Part shown: positions 14,603-23,051 of the stretch, one piece after another | Position numbering within the stretch: position 1 is the stretch's first letter | How the letters are laid out: each line of letters opens with the position of its first letter | Assembly (NCBI GenBank): GCA_046048295.1 | Contig: JBJOGJ010000011.1 | Span: forward strand, 1 to 31,112 | Origin: CBDCWA01 sp046048295 | GTDB lineage: Bacteria > Pseudomonadota > Alphaproteobacteria > Rhizobiales > Hyphomicrobiaceae | Direction of reading: 5' to 3' | DNA: 31,112 bases | Position numbers and translations under genes: made by a program | The notes under the pieces: generated by a model | What the model was told of the DNA's origin: nothing | The model's database searches: none | Seen by the model: only the letters and a program-made list of their open reading frames with translations

Positions 14603-16243
14603 ATGGCTGCTAAGGAAGTCAAGTTTTCGCGCGACGCGCGCGACCGCATGCTGGCCGGCGTCGATATTCTGGCCAACGCCGTAAAGGTCACACTGGGTCC
14701 CAAAGGCCGCAATGTCGTGCTCGAGAAGTCGTTCGGCGCGCCGCGAGTCACCAAGGATGGCGTCACCGTCGCCAAGGAGATCCAGCTCGAAGACAAGTTC
14801 GAGAATATGGGCGCCCAGATGGTGCGCGAGGTGGCCTCGAAGACCGCCGACCTCGCCGGTGACGGCACGACCACCGCGACGGTGCTCGCCCAGGCGATCG
14901 TCAAGGAAGGCGTCAAGGCCGTTGCTGCCGGCGCCAACCCGATGGACCTGAAGCGCGGCGTCGAGGCTGCAATCAGCGCCGTCGTCGGCGAACTCGCCGC
15001 GAAGTCGAAGAAGGTCACCTCGAACGAGGAGATCGCCCAGGTCGGTACGATTTCGGCGAACGGCGATGCCGAGGTTGGCCGGATCATCGCCGAGGCGATG
15101 AAGCGGGTCGGCAACGAGGGCGTCATCACCGTCGAGGAGGCCAAGAGCCTTGAGACCGAGCTCGACGTCGTCGAGGGTATGCAGTTCGACCGCGGCTACC
15201 TTTCGCCGTACTTCATCACCAACGCCGAGAAGATGATTGCCGAACTCGAGGATCCCTACATTCTGATCCACGAGAAGAAGCTCTCCAACCTGCAGGCCAT
15301 GCTGCCGATCCTCGAGTCGGTCGTACAGTCCGGCAAGCCGCTGCTGATCATCGCCGAGGATATCGAGGGTGAGGCGCTGGCGACGCTGGTCGTCAACAAG
15401 CTTCGCGGCGGGCTCAAGGTTGCCGCCGTCAAGGCGCCCGGCTTCGGCGACCGCCGCAAGGCCATGCTCGAGGATATTGCGATCCTCACCAACGGCCAGG
15501 TGATCTCCGAGGATCTCGGCATCAAGCTCGAGAACGTGAACCTCACGATGCTTGGCCGCTGCAAGCGCGTCACCATCGACAAGGAGAACACGACGATCGT
15601 CGATGGCGCCGGCGACAAGGCCCAGATCGAGGGCCGCACCCGCCAGATCAAGGCGCAGATCGAGGAGACCACCTCCGAGTACGACCGCGAGAAGCTGCAG
15701 GAGCGCATGGCAAAGCTCGCCGGCGGTGTTGCCGTGATCAAGGTCGGCGGTGCCACCGAGGTCGAGGTCAAGGAGCGCAAGGACCGCGTCGATGACGCGC
15801 TGCATGCGACCCGCGCCGCGGTCGAAGAGGGTATCGTCCCAGGCGGCGGCGTTGCATTGCTGCGCGCCATCTCGGCTCTCGACAGCGTAACGACGTCCAA
15901 TGAGGATCAGAAGGTCGGTGTTCGCATCATCCGTCGCGCTCTGCAGACGCCGGCACGCCAGATCTTCGAGAATTCCGGTGAGGACGGTTCCGTGATCGTC
16001 GGCAAGATCCTCGAGAACTCGAAATACAGCTACGGCTTCAACGCCCAGACCGGCGAGTTCGTGGATCTCGTTGCCCAGGGCGTGATCGATCCTGCCAAGG
16101 TCGTCCGCTGCGCGCTGCAGGATGCGGCGTCGGTTGCCGGTCTGCTGATCACGACCGAGGCGATGATCGCCGAGTTGCCGAAGAAGGACGCTCCAGCGAT
16201 GCCTGGCGGCGGCATGGGCGGCATGGGCGGCATGGACTTCTAG
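14603..16243 (+). CDS. groEL: Chaperonin GroEL
   Basis: 546 residues, the standard length. GroEL is the cytosolic double-ring ATPase that folds proteins with GroES. Typical segments are present: AAKEVKFSRDARDRMLAGVDILANAVKVTLGPKGRNVVLEKSFG in the first 50 residues, the ATP-site DGTTTATVLAQAI near 87, and the flexible tail MGGMGGMDF. AAGANPMDLKRG and VEEGIVPGGGVALLRA are also as expected. Nothing is missing. Followed by a very stable UUCG hairpin. Many alphaproteobacteria carry several groEL copies; whether this is the main one cannot be told here. Confidence 0.99.
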   Translation: MAAKEVKFSRDARDRMLAGVDILANAVKVTLGPKGRNVVLEKSFGAPRVTKDGVTVAKEIQLEDKFENMGAQMVREVASKTADLAGDGTTTATVLAQAIVKEGVKAVAAGANPMDLKRGVEAAISAVVGELAAKSKKVTSNEEIAQVGTISANGDAEVGRIIAEAMKRVGNEGVITVEEAKSLETELDVVEGMQFDRGYLSPYFITNAEKMIAELEDPYILIHEKKLSNLQAMLPILESVVQSGKPLLIIAEDIEGEALATLVVNKLRGGLKVAAVKAPGFGDRRKAMLEDIAILTNGQVISEDLGIKLENVNLTMLGRCKRVTIDKENTTIVDGAGDKAQIEGRTRQIKAQIEETTSEYDREKLQERMAKLAGGVAVIKVGGATEVEVKERKDRVDDALHATRAAVEEGIVPGGGVALLRAISALDSVTTSNEDQKVGVRIIRRALQTPARQIFENSGEDGSVIVGKILENSKYSYGFNAQTGEFVDLVAQGVIDPAKVVRCALQDAASVAGLLITTEAMIAELPKKDAPAMPGGGMGGMGGMDF

Positions 16244-16265
16244 GGTCCCCGCAGTCAGCGAAGTC

Positions 16266-16279
16266 TACACAAATGTGTA
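16266..16279. repeat. Small inverted repeat downstream of groEL
   Basis: TACACA and TGTGTA flank a central AA, 22 bases after the groEL stop and just before the UUCG hairpin. It may add to the terminator or be a chance palindrome. Confidence 0.3.
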
Positions 16280-16284
16280 CATCG

Positions 16285-16304
16285 GGGGCGCCTTCGGGCG
16301 CCCC
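16285..16304. terminator. Hairpin with UUCG tetraloop between groEL and cca
   Basis: GGGGCGCC and GGCGCCCC form a perfect 8-bp stem closed by the extra-stable C(UUCG)G tetraloop. It lies 41 bases after groEL and its last base touches the cca stop codon (16304-16306), so it can serve transcripts arriving from both sides. No long T run follows. Confidence 0.8.
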
Positions 16305-17563
16305 TAACCATTCGTGCGCGAGGCCATGATCCGGAGCCGTTCCAGCAGCGTGGCGCGGTCAGCGGCGAAACCGCCTTCGATCCATTCGTCCTCGATCTCG
16401 CGCAGCATCGCGCCGACGTCCGGCCCTGCCTTGACGCCATTTGCGACGACATCCGCGCCTTTCAGCAGAAACACCGGCGCCTGCCAGCGTTCGGGCAGGC
16501 GTAACCACTCGCGCCACGCCGCGGCTTCCTGATCCGTTTGCGTGCCTCGCGCCCATTCGAACAGAACGCGGTCGCGGAACGCTGCTTCGCCCATGCGGTA
16601 GAGCGCGAGCTTTGCCGCTTGCTCGGGCATCTGCCAGTCGATCGGCGGATATCCGGCCGCCAGGGCCTGCAGCCGCGTCTGTTCCTGACCGGACAGCTTC
16701 AGCCGCGCAGTCAGTTGCGCGACGCTCTCCCGGTCCGTCACCCACAAGGCGCCGAGCTGCAGCAGCGGGTCCTTTCCGAGTGCGAGGCGACACAGGATCC
16801 TGGTCAGGTTGGCGTGCGCAGGTGCGTCCGGCGGCGAGGCAATGCCGATTGCGGCCAGCACGCCGGACTCCGCCATGATCGAGACGATGCTTTCGGCTTC
16901 CCGCGCGCCAAGCAGCCGCAGGAGTTCGGCGCGGATGCGCTCGCCGGACAGGTTGCGGAGGCCCTCGCGCGCCACGATGCATGCCGCGTGCCCGGCAGCG
17001 TCGAACTTGCCAGCCGGCACGTATTCCGCTGAGAAACGATAGAAGCGCAGGATGCGCAGGTAATCCTCGCGAATGCGATCCTCGGGCTTGCCGATGAAAC
17101 GAACGCGGCGGTGGACGATGTCGGGGTAGCCGCCGAGCGGATCGTAGATCGTACCGTCCGCGCCGCAGTAGAGCGCATTGATCGTGAAGTCGCGGCGGCG
17201 CGCATCGGCGGCCCAGTCATCCGTAAACGCTACATCGGCGTGGCGGCCGTAGGTGTTGACATCCTCGCGCAGCGTCGTCACCTCGAACGGGTGATGGTCG
17301 GCAATGATGGTGACCGTGCCGTGCTTCAACCCGGTTGGAACGCTGGTCAGCCCCGCAGCCCTGGCGAATTCGACGACGAGGTCGGGTGGGGCAGTCGTCG
17401 CGAGGTCGATGTCGGAGGTCGCCAGCCCCATCAGGGTATTCCGGACCGCGCCGCCGACTGCGCGTGCGATGTGGCCATCACGGTCGAGGGCGGCGAAGAC
17501 GGCCTGAGTTTCAGGCTGTCGCAGCCAACCGGCGCCACCGATGTTGGGTGGTGCGCTCGTCAT
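16304..17563 (-). CDS. cca: CCA tRNA nucleotidyltransferase / poly(A) polymerase family
   Basis: 419 residues from the ATG at 17563, two bases after the NUDIX stop; a longer frame back to 17635 would overlap the NUDIX gene without need. This class II enzyme adds or repairs the 3' CCA of tRNAs. Motif A (VGGAVRNTLMG, 36-46) and the catalytic DID at 51-53 are intact. RRDFTINALYCGADG, DPLGG, and IREDYLRILRFYRFSAEY are the RNA- and nucleotide-binding motifs. There is no HD domain. Translationally coupled to the NUDIX gene. Confidence 0.96.
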   Translation of the reverse strand: MTSAPPNIGGAGWLRQPETQAVFAALDRDGHIARAVGGAVRNTLMGLATSDIDLATTAPPDLVVEFARAAGLTSVPTGLKHGTVTIIADHHPFEVTTLREDVNTYGRHADVAFTDDWAADARRRDFTINALYCGADGTIYDPLGGYPDIVHRRVRFIGKPEDRIREDYLRILRFYRFSAEYVPAGKFDAAGHAACIVAREGLRNLSGERIRAELLRLLGAREAESIVSIMAESGVLAAIGIASPPDAPAHANLTRILCRLALGKDPLLQLGALWVTDRESVAQLTARLKLSGQEQTRLQALAAGYPPIDWQMPEQAAKLALYRMGEAAFRDRVLFEWARGTQTDQEAAAWREWLRLPERWQAPVFLLKGADVVANGVKAGPDVGAMLREIEDEWIEGGFAADRATLLERLRIMASRTNG

Positions 17564-17565
17564 GG

Positions 17566-18255
17566 TCAAGCTCTGCTCCCGCTGGTGTGCAGGCGGACAT
17601 GCAAATTCCTGACTATACCGGCGGTGACGCCCCATATGAAACGGCGGGCGAATGGCATGGCATAGGTAAGGCGCGGTTCGTCGTTTCGGCGGACCTCGTG
17701 ACGAACGTGGTTCGCCGGATCGAGCAGGAATGCGAGCGGCACCTCGAAGGCTTCCTCCACTTCCCGATAGTCGATGTCGAGCGAGAAGCCCGGGCGGACG
17801 AGCGCAACGACTGGTGTGATGTTGAAACCGGTTCGGGTGCGAACGCCATCGAGGAAGCCCACGGGCTCGATGAAGCGGGCGTCCAGGCCGATCTCTTCGC
17901 GGGCTTCACGGAGTGCTGCTGCAACTGCGTCCGTGTCTTCGGCTTCCAGCTTGCCGCCGGGGAAGGCAATCTGACCCGCGTGCGACGGCAGGTGTGTGGT
18001 GCGCTGCGTGAACAGGACCGTCAGCCTCTCCCGCAAGACGATCGGCACCAGTACTGCTGCATCCCTCAGCGGGCGGTCAGAGAACAGCGCGCGCGCGAGT
18101 GCTGCATCCCGTTCGATATCGGCAATCGGCACGGTGCGGTCACAGGAGGGGTCGAAAACGCATGCGGATGGGGCGCCTTCCAGCCGCTGGCCGGCAAGGT
18201 CGCGGAATTCGGGCTCGGTCATGGCGGAATGCTGCTGGCGAAAAACTGGGTCCAT
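17566..18255 (-). CDS. NUDIX hydrolase, CoA-pyrophosphatase type
   Basis: 229 residues from ATG 18255, or 218 from ATG 18222; neither has a good ribosome site. The NUDIX box is GGKLEAEDTDAVAAALREAREEIGL, with REAREEIG intact. The position that is Glu in the general box is not Glu here, as is usual in the NudL/CoA-diphosphatase group. LVPIVLRERLTVLFTQRTTHLPSHAGQIAFPGG before it is also typical of that group, which cleaves CoA or related nucleotides. A perfect TATAAT lies six bases before the first ATG, which would give a leaderless message. Runs directly into cca. Confidence 0.92.
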   Translation of the reverse strand: MDPVFRQQHSAMTEPEFRDLAGQRLEGAPSACVFDPSCDRTVPIADIERDAALARALFSDRPLRDAAVLVPIVLRERLTVLFTQRTTHLPSHAGQIAFPGGKLEAEDTDAVAAALREAREEIGLDARFIEPVGFLDGVRTRTGFNITPVVALVRPGFSLDIDYREVEEAFEVPLAFLLDPANHVRHEVRRNDEPRLTYAMPFARRFIWGVTAGIVRNLHVRLHTSGSRA

Positions 18256-18261
18256 TTCGGA

Positions 18262-18267
18262 ATTATA
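18262..18267 (-). promoter_or_regulatory. Perfect -10 box (TATAAT) directly upstream of the NUDIX gene
   Basis: TATAAT on the minus strand is followed by TCCGAA and then the ATG at 18255. A normal start site would be at the ATG itself. No clear -35 is present 16-18 bases upstream, and the region there is GC-rich. Confidence 0.4.
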
Positions 18268-18407
18268 CAGTAGATTGCCGCCCCCGGGCCATCGGTTGAT
18301 CGGATTGTCGCGATTGCCAAATTCACTCCACGGTTGCGGCCTATTGCATCAAATGCGAAGAACACACGCGCCGACCGTATCGAAAAACCGCTTTCGGAGG
18401 GCCGAAG

Positions 18408-19637
18408 TTGCGCTTTCTCGTGAAGTTTCCTGCGGCCTTGCTGGCGGTGGCCCTTTCTTGCGGCCTCCTTCTGCCTGTGGGGCTCGCCGTGGCCGACGAG
18501 GCAGAGATACGCCGTGCCGTCATGGAACGCCTCGGCTCAGATGACCGGGAACTGCTCCAGAAGCATCTCGAGGCCAGGCGCCAGCACGAAAACCGGCTCA
18601 ACAATTATTGGGCGACGATCGAAGCCAAGAAAAGACAACGCTCGATAAAGCGCAAGGCACGCCAGCTTTTCACGCTCGATGACTACGTGCTGACATTTCC
18701 ACCCCAGTACAAGGGGCCGGCGCTATCCGCGCGCATTGCGAAGCTGTTCGAGGAGGAGCGCCGGCGCCGGGAACCGCCCGGCGACAAGCCTGAACCGAAA
18801 TCCGCAATTCCAGGCGTTGCCGACATGCTGGCTGCCGCAAAGCGCTACTATGGCTTCGTGCCCGAGCGCATTGCAGAGTCGGAGTTCAAGCTCCGCTACG
18901 CCCGCGAGTCGGTCAGGCTCGGTCTCACCAAGGACCAGGTCGTGCGCGTCTATGCGCTCGAGACCGGGGGGCGCGGTACCTTCGACATGCAGGCCGGCAT
19001 CCATCCGATCAAGCGCACGGGGCAGCCGATCTCGACCGCTCTCGGTTATGCGCAGCTGCTCAATGCAAACTCGATCAGCGAACTGGTGGCCCATGGCGGC
19101 GAGTTCGTGGCCCGGCTGGAAAGGCTGGCTCAGGACCCTCAGGCTTCGCAAAGCCGGCGCAAGCGGCTGCGCGACAAGATCAGGGCCGTGAATGCGATGC
19201 GGCGCGTAGCCAAGAGTGTGAAAAACGACTGGTACGTGCATATGCGGCTTGCCCGCACGGGCAAGGGCATGGGCATTCACACGCTCAACCTCGATGGTGA
19301 CATCGGTCCATTGCTGCAGGTGATCAAGCTCCAGGGGCTACGGGATCTGGCCGCAACCTGGGGCATGAAAAATCTCACCGGCGCAGAACTCGAACTGATG
19401 AATCTTGCTGGCCCCCGCACCGGCCTTGAGATGATGCAGCCGCTCACCTGGGATGCCCCGACCAGCAACTTCTTCGCCCGCCGCGGCTATTACCGGAACT
19501 CCGTCGTTCGTGGGCGGACGGCGCGAGAACTCATGCTCGAGCTCGACAAGCGGATCGACGCCGCCATGAAGCATGACGGCGCCCGCGAGTTCATGAAAGC
19601 ATTCGATCAGGTACAGCGGCGCGCCGACGCCCGTTAG
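18408..19637 (+). CDS. Secreted lysozyme/transglycosylase-like protein
   Basis: 409 residues from a TTG at 18408; GGAGG lies 7 nt upstream, which decides the start. A signal peptide covers residues 1-29 (FPAALLAVALSCGLLLPVGLAVA). A charged helical region (about 30-130) precedes a domain whose core, VYALETGGRGTFDM with candidate catalytic Glu185 and ALGYAQLLNANSISELV at 211-225, resembles lytic transglycosylases with their E-S/T-x-G and GYxQL motifs. Much of the rest is unfamiliar: RRKRLRDKIRAVNAMRRVAKSVKNDW and GPRTGLEMMQ. It probably acts on or binds peptidoglycan in the periplasm, but that is inferred from motifs. It stands alone, convergent with hemF. Confidence 0.75.
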   Translation: MRFLVKFPAALLAVALSCGLLLPVGLAVADEAEIRRAVMERLGSDDRELLQKHLEARRQHENRLNNYWATIEAKKRQRSIKRKARQLFTLDDYVLTFPPQYKGPALSARIAKLFEEERRRREPPGDKPEPKSAIPGVADMLAAAKRYYGFVPERIAESEFKLRYARESVRLGLTKDQVVRVYALETGGRGTFDMQAGIHPIKRTGQPISTALGYAQLLNANSISELVAHGGEFVARLERLAQDPQASQSRRKRLRDKIRAVNAMRRVAKSVKNDWYVHMRLARTGKGMGIHTLNLDGDIGPLLQVIKLQGLRDLAATWGMKNLTGAELELMNLAGPRTGLEMMQPLTWDAPTSNFFARRGYYRNSVVRGRTARELMLELDKRIDAAMKHDGAREFMKAFDQVQRRADAR

Positions 19638-19643
19638 CCGGCG

Positions 19644-20555
19644 CTACGGCCATTTCACGACCGGCGGCATCGAGGAGAGGATCGAGTCCACGTTGCCGCC
19701 GGTCTTCAGGCCGAACACTGTTCCGCGGTCATAGAGCAGGTTGAACTCGACGTAGCGGCCGCGGCGCACGAGTTGCTCCTCACGGTCCGCTTCCGTCCAG
19801 GGCGTCGCGAAATTGGCGCGCACGAGCTTCGGGTAGATGTCCAGGAAAGCGCGGCCGACGGACTTGGTAAAGGCGAGCGCCGCCGGCCAGCCGCCGTCCT
19901 GCTCGTCCGGCGTCAGGTAGTCGTAGAAGATGCCGCCGATGCCGCGGGCCTCTTTCCTGTGCGGCAGATAGAAATACTCGTCGCACCACGCCTTCAGCCT
20001 CTCGTAGTCGGCGACCGCGTGTCCTTCGCAGGCGCCCTTCATTGCGTCGTGGAAGGCGCTCGTATCCGGATCGGTCTGGGTGCGCCGCCGGTCGAGCACC
20101 GGTGTCAGGTCGGCACCGCCGCCGAACCACCACTTCGTGGTGTTCACGAAGCGGGTGTTCATGTGCACGGCAGGCACGTTCGGATTCTGCATGTGGGCGA
20201 TGAGCGAGATGCCCGAGGCCCAGAAGCGCGGATCCGCGTCGGCGCCCGGAATTTGGCTGCGGAACTCCGGTGCGAATTCGCCATGAACCGTGGATGTGTG
20301 GACGCCGACCTTTTCGAACACGCGCCCATGCATCAGGCTCATGACGCCACCGCCACCCGGCGTGCCCGTATGGTCCTTGCGCTGCCATGCAGTCCGCACG
20401 AAGCGGCTGGCAGGCATGGCCGACAGCGGAGCGCTCTCCGGCAACGTGTCTTCCAATTCCTCGAAGGCGCCACATATGTCGTCACGCAATGTCTCGAACC
20501 ACTGGGCGGCCTCGGTGCGCCAGTTGCCGAGTGTACTGTCGTCAGGAAGTGTCAT
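19644..20555 (-). CDS. hemF: Oxygen-dependent coproporphyrinogen III oxidase
   Basis: 303 residues, the normal length. HemF decarboxylates coproporphyrinogen III to protoporphyrinogen IX with oxygen, in the cytoplasm, late in heme synthesis. Signatures: GGGGVMSLMHGRVFEKVGVHTSTVHGEF, NTKWWFGGGADLTP, AWCDEYFYLPHRKEARGIGGIFYDYL and the end RGRYVEFNLLYDRGTVFGLKTGGN. ATG at 20555 with GGAAAG about 8 nt upstream. A single gene, divergent from the ABC exporter and convergent with the lysozyme-like gene (6-base gap). Confidence 0.98.
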   Translation of the reverse strand: MTLPDDSTLGNWRTEAAQWFETLRDDICGAFEELEDTLPESAPLSAMPASRFVRTAWQRKDHTGTPGGGGVMSLMHGRVFEKVGVHTSTVHGEFAPEFRSQIPGADADPRFWASGISLIAHMQNPNVPAVHMNTRFVNTTKWWFGGGADLTPVLDRRRTQTDPDTSAFHDAMKGACEGHAVADYERLKAWCDEYFYLPHRKEARGIGGIFYDYLTPDEQDGGWPAALAFTKSVGRAFLDIYPKLVRANFATPWTEADREEQLVRRGRYVEFNLLYDRGTVFGLKTGGNVDSILSSMPPVVKWP

Positions 20556-20791
20556 TTCGCTCGCTTTCCGGCGCTCGTTGACTTATCAAGCCTGCGCCAG
20601 GGCCTGTCGCCCGAGCCGCAGCCTGGGTTCATGCTGGCAGTATGCAGCAGGAGAGCGTCGAGGCAGCGTGGCGCATGCGCGCAGCCGGACGGGACCGGAT
20701 CGGAGCGCCGAGTGAGCTGAAGCATTCGCTGGCCGGGGCGGCGTGTCCGTCAGGTGCCGGGCACGAGATAAATTTCCGAGTTCGAGGTTCC
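20556..20791. promoter_or_regulatory. Divergent promoter region of hemF and the ABC exporter
   Basis: 236 bases. It must hold promoters for hemF (left) and the exporter (right). TTGA and TCAA half-sites around CTTA at 20578-20589 are close to hemF but do not have FNR spacing. No clear -35/-10 pair was found. Confidence 0.35.
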
Positions 20792-22639
20792 ATGCGGTTG
20801 TTTCGCTGGTTCGAGTCCTTCCTTGACCCCTTTCCAGGTGGCACGCCCGAGCAGCCGCCGAAATCGCTGCTTGCCTTCTACTGGTTTTTCGTCAAGCCCG
20901 TCTGGCCGGTCTTTGCGGTGCTGCTCACCGTCGGCTTCATCGGCGCCGTCATAGAGGTGGCGCTCTACGCCTTCGTCGGCACCGTCGTCGACCTCATGAG
21001 GGCGGCAAAGAGTCCCGAGGGCTTCATCGCGGAACACTGGCTGCACCTGACGTTCATGGCATTCCTGGCGCTGATCCTCAGGCCGCTGTTCTCTTCGCTG
21101 CACGATCTCATCAAGAACCAGATCATCACCGGCGCATTCAACACCAGCGTCCGCTGGCAGAACCACCGCTATGTACTGCGCCAGAGCCTTTCATACTATC
21201 AGAACGATTTCGCCGGGCGCATCGCCAACCGCATCCTGCAGACCGGACCGGCGCTGCGGGAATCTGTCGTCCAGGTGATCGACGCGCTTTGGTTCGCGGT
21301 GGTTCACTGGGTTGGCGCGCTTGTGCTTTTCGCTCAGGCAGACTGGCGCCTTACCATCCCGCTGCTCATATGGATGGGGCTCTACGGCGTCACCATCTGG
21401 TTTTTCGTGCCGCGCATCCAGCGGTTCTCGCACGATGCCTCGGAGGCTCGCTCGGCGCTTACGGGGCGCATCGTCGATTCCTATACGAACATCCTGACCG
21501 TGAAGCTCTTTGCGCATGCTGAGCGCGAGGAGAACAATGCGCGCGACGCAATGGACTACCATCTCGAGAAGTTGCTCGTCAGCCAGCGCAACCTGACCAT
21601 GATGGAATTCGTACTGTTCACGCTGAACGGCATGCTCATGGTGGCTGCGATCGGTCTCGCAATCTGGTTGTGGACGGTCGGTTCGATCACCATCGGAGCA
21701 GTAGCTCTGGCGACGACGCTCATCATCAGGATCGTCGGCATGTCCAACTGGATCCTGTGGACCGTTGCCGGCGTGTTCGAGAACATCGGCGTCGTCGAGG
21801 AGGGCATGGATACGATCAGCAAGCCGCACGAACTGGTCGACCGTCCTGGTGCCGAGCCGTTGCAGGTTACTGACGGTGCGATCCGCTTCGATGGCATCAG
21901 GTTCCACTACGGCAAGGGGCGCGGCGTCATCGAGAGCCTGACGCTCGACATCGCGCCCGGCGAGAAGGTTGGCTTGGTGGGACGTTCCGGTGCAGGCAAG
22001 TCGACCCTCGTCAACCTCCTGTTGCGCTTCTATGACCTCGAGGCGGGGCGTATCCTCATCGATGGCGCCGACATCTCGCGCGTCACGCAGGATAGCCTGC
22101 GCGCGCAGATCGGCATGGTCACGCAGGATACTTCCCTGCTGCACCGGTCCGTGCGGGAGAACATCCTCTACGGGCGGCCGGACGCCGGCGAGGAAGCGAT
22201 GATCGCCGCGGCGACGAAAGCCCATGCGCACGAGTTCATTCTCGGCCTCCAGGATATGCGCGGGCGGACTGGTTACGACGCGCACGTCGGCGAGCGGGGT
22301 GTGAAGCTTTCGGGCGGCCAGCGTCAGCGCATCGCGATTGCGCGCGTGCTGTTGAAGGATGCGCCGATCCTCATCCTCGACGAGGCGACGAGCGCGCTCG
22401 ATTCCGAGGTAGAGGGCGCAATCCAGGAGCAGCTATTCAACCTGATGCAGGGCAAGACGGTGATCGCGATCGCGCACCGCTTGTCGACGATCGCGGCGCT
22501 CGACCGTCTCGTCATCATGGACCAGGGGGCGATCATCGAGCAGGGCACGCACCACGACCTGCTGAAGCGCGGCGGGCTCTATGCCGAGCTTTGGTCTCGC
22601 CAGAGCGGCGGCTTCCTTGCCAAGGAAGCAGCGGCCTAG
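20792..22639 (+). CDS. ABC exporter, fused permease and ATPase
   Basis: 615 residues from the ATG at 20792, after GAGG; an open frame back to 20642 would add 50 unlikely residues. Six membrane helices lie in the first 320 residues (for example WPVFAVLLTVGFIGAVIEVALYAFVG). The ATPase domain has Walker A GRSGAGKST (about 397-405), signature LSGGQRQRIAIARVLL (about 506) and Walker B ILILDEATSALDSE. The fused half-transporter form points to export, of lipid, peptide or drug; the substrate cannot be read from the sequence. It is convergent with the glycine-rich gene (7-base gap), so a link with the exosortase cassette is not implied. Confidence 0.95.
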   Translation: MRLFRWFESFLDPFPGGTPEQPPKSLLAFYWFFVKPVWPVFAVLLTVGFIGAVIEVALYAFVGTVVDLMRAAKSPEGFIAEHWLHLTFMAFLALILRPLFSSLHDLIKNQIITGAFNTSVRWQNHRYVLRQSLSYYQNDFAGRIANRILQTGPALRESVVQVIDALWFAVVHWVGALVLFAQADWRLTIPLLIWMGLYGVTIWFFVPRIQRFSHDASEARSALTGRIVDSYTNILTVKLFAHAEREENNARDAMDYHLEKLLVSQRNLTMMEFVLFTLNGMLMVAAIGLAIWLWTVGSITIGAVALATTLIIRIVGMSNWILWTVAGVFENIGVVEEGMDTISKPHELVDRPGAEPLQVTDGAIRFDGIRFHYGKGRGVIESLTLDIAPGEKVGLVGRSGAGKSTLVNLLLRFYDLEAGRILIDGADISRVTQDSLRAQIGMVTQDTSLLHRSVRENILYGRPDAGEEAMIAAATKAHAHEFILGLQDMRGRTGYDAHVGERGVKLSGGQRQRIAIARVLLKDAPILILDEATSALDSEVEGAIQEQLFNLMQGKTVIAIAHRLSTIAALDRLVIMDQGAIIEQGTHHDLLKRGGLYAELWSRQSGGFLAKEAAA

Positions 22640-22646
22640 ACGTTGT

Positions 22647-22913
22647 CTATTGGTCCTGTTTCTTGTTGCGGCGACGGCGCCAGACGAAGTAGCCGCCTCC
22701 GATCAACGCAGCGTGGCCGAGTAGCGTGCCGCCAAGAAGCGGAAGCGGTGCGCCCTGGGCTCCGCCACCGCCACCTCCGCCACCTCCGCCGCCACCGCCT
22801 CCGCCGAATCCCGGGCCGAAGGGAGGGCCCCCGAAAGCGTGAGCTGACAAGTCTGGCAGGACCGTTGCAGCCAGGGCCAGAAGAGTAACTGTGAGAACCA
22901 CCTTAGCGTGCAT
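22647..22913 (-). CDS. Glycine-rich secreted protein with PEP-CTERM-like sorting tail
   Basis: 88 residues. A signal peptide ends near residue 26 (VLTVTLLALAATVLPDLSAHA). Then comes a very short mature part, FGGPPFGPGF, fifteen consecutive glycines (residues 37-51) and AQGAP. The C-terminus is tripartite: a short motif APLPLLGG, a hydrophobic helix (about 58-78), and the basic cluster RRRR with NKKQDQ. This order of motif, helix and basic tail is that of PEP-CTERM and VPLPA-CTERM exosortase substrates. The exosortase-like gene is two genes upstream. If cleaved at the motif, the released product would be a glycine-rich peptide of about 31 residues. Ribosome site weak (GAG). Confidence 0.75.
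   Translation of the reverse strand: MHAKVVLTVTLLALAATVLPDLSAHAFGGPPFGPGFGGGGGGGGGGGGGGGAQGAPLPLLGGTLLGHAALIGGGYFVWRRRRNKKQDQ
22761..22805 (-). repeat. GGN triplet tract encoding 15 glycines
   Basis: Forty-five bases of GGN codons on the minus strand within the small glycine-rich gene. The mixed third bases (A, C, T) slow but do not exclude slippage, so length may differ between strains. Confidence 0.85.
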
Positions 22914-23051
22914 GATCTCGATTCCGCTAGACGTACTACTTTACTTCCTGCCGGCCTCGGGACGAGCGACGGGCCAGGCAGCATTCGTCATAAATTTGAT
23001 AAATAAGCGATCTCAGTTGCGCCTTCGCTAACGGTCCGCGAAATGGTGACG
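22914..23051. other. Gap between the EpsI-like gene and its likely substrate gene
   Basis: 138 bases, no reading frame. It could hold a separate promoter for the glycine-rich gene; no clear -35/-10 pair or terminator hairpin was found. Confidence 0.35.

Noticed and set aside
14057..15805. 582-codon minus-strand frame opposite groES-groEL
   Set aside because: Leu/Asp/Gly-rich mirror frame that occurs opposite groEL in many high-GC genomes; it would also overlap the CIRCE element.
20578..20589. FNR-like site (TTGA-CTTA-TCAA) before hemF
   Set aside because: The half-sites are separated by four bases; an FNR box needs six between TTGA and TCAA, so the spacing is wrong.
20642..20791. 50-residue N-terminal extension of the ABC exporter
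   Set aside because: No ribosome site at 20642, and the extension has no signal or domain; the ATG at 20792 gives the normal length.
22768..22806. Possible CRISPR or tandem repeat array
   Set aside because: It is only the GGN triplet tract coding for glycine, with no spacers.
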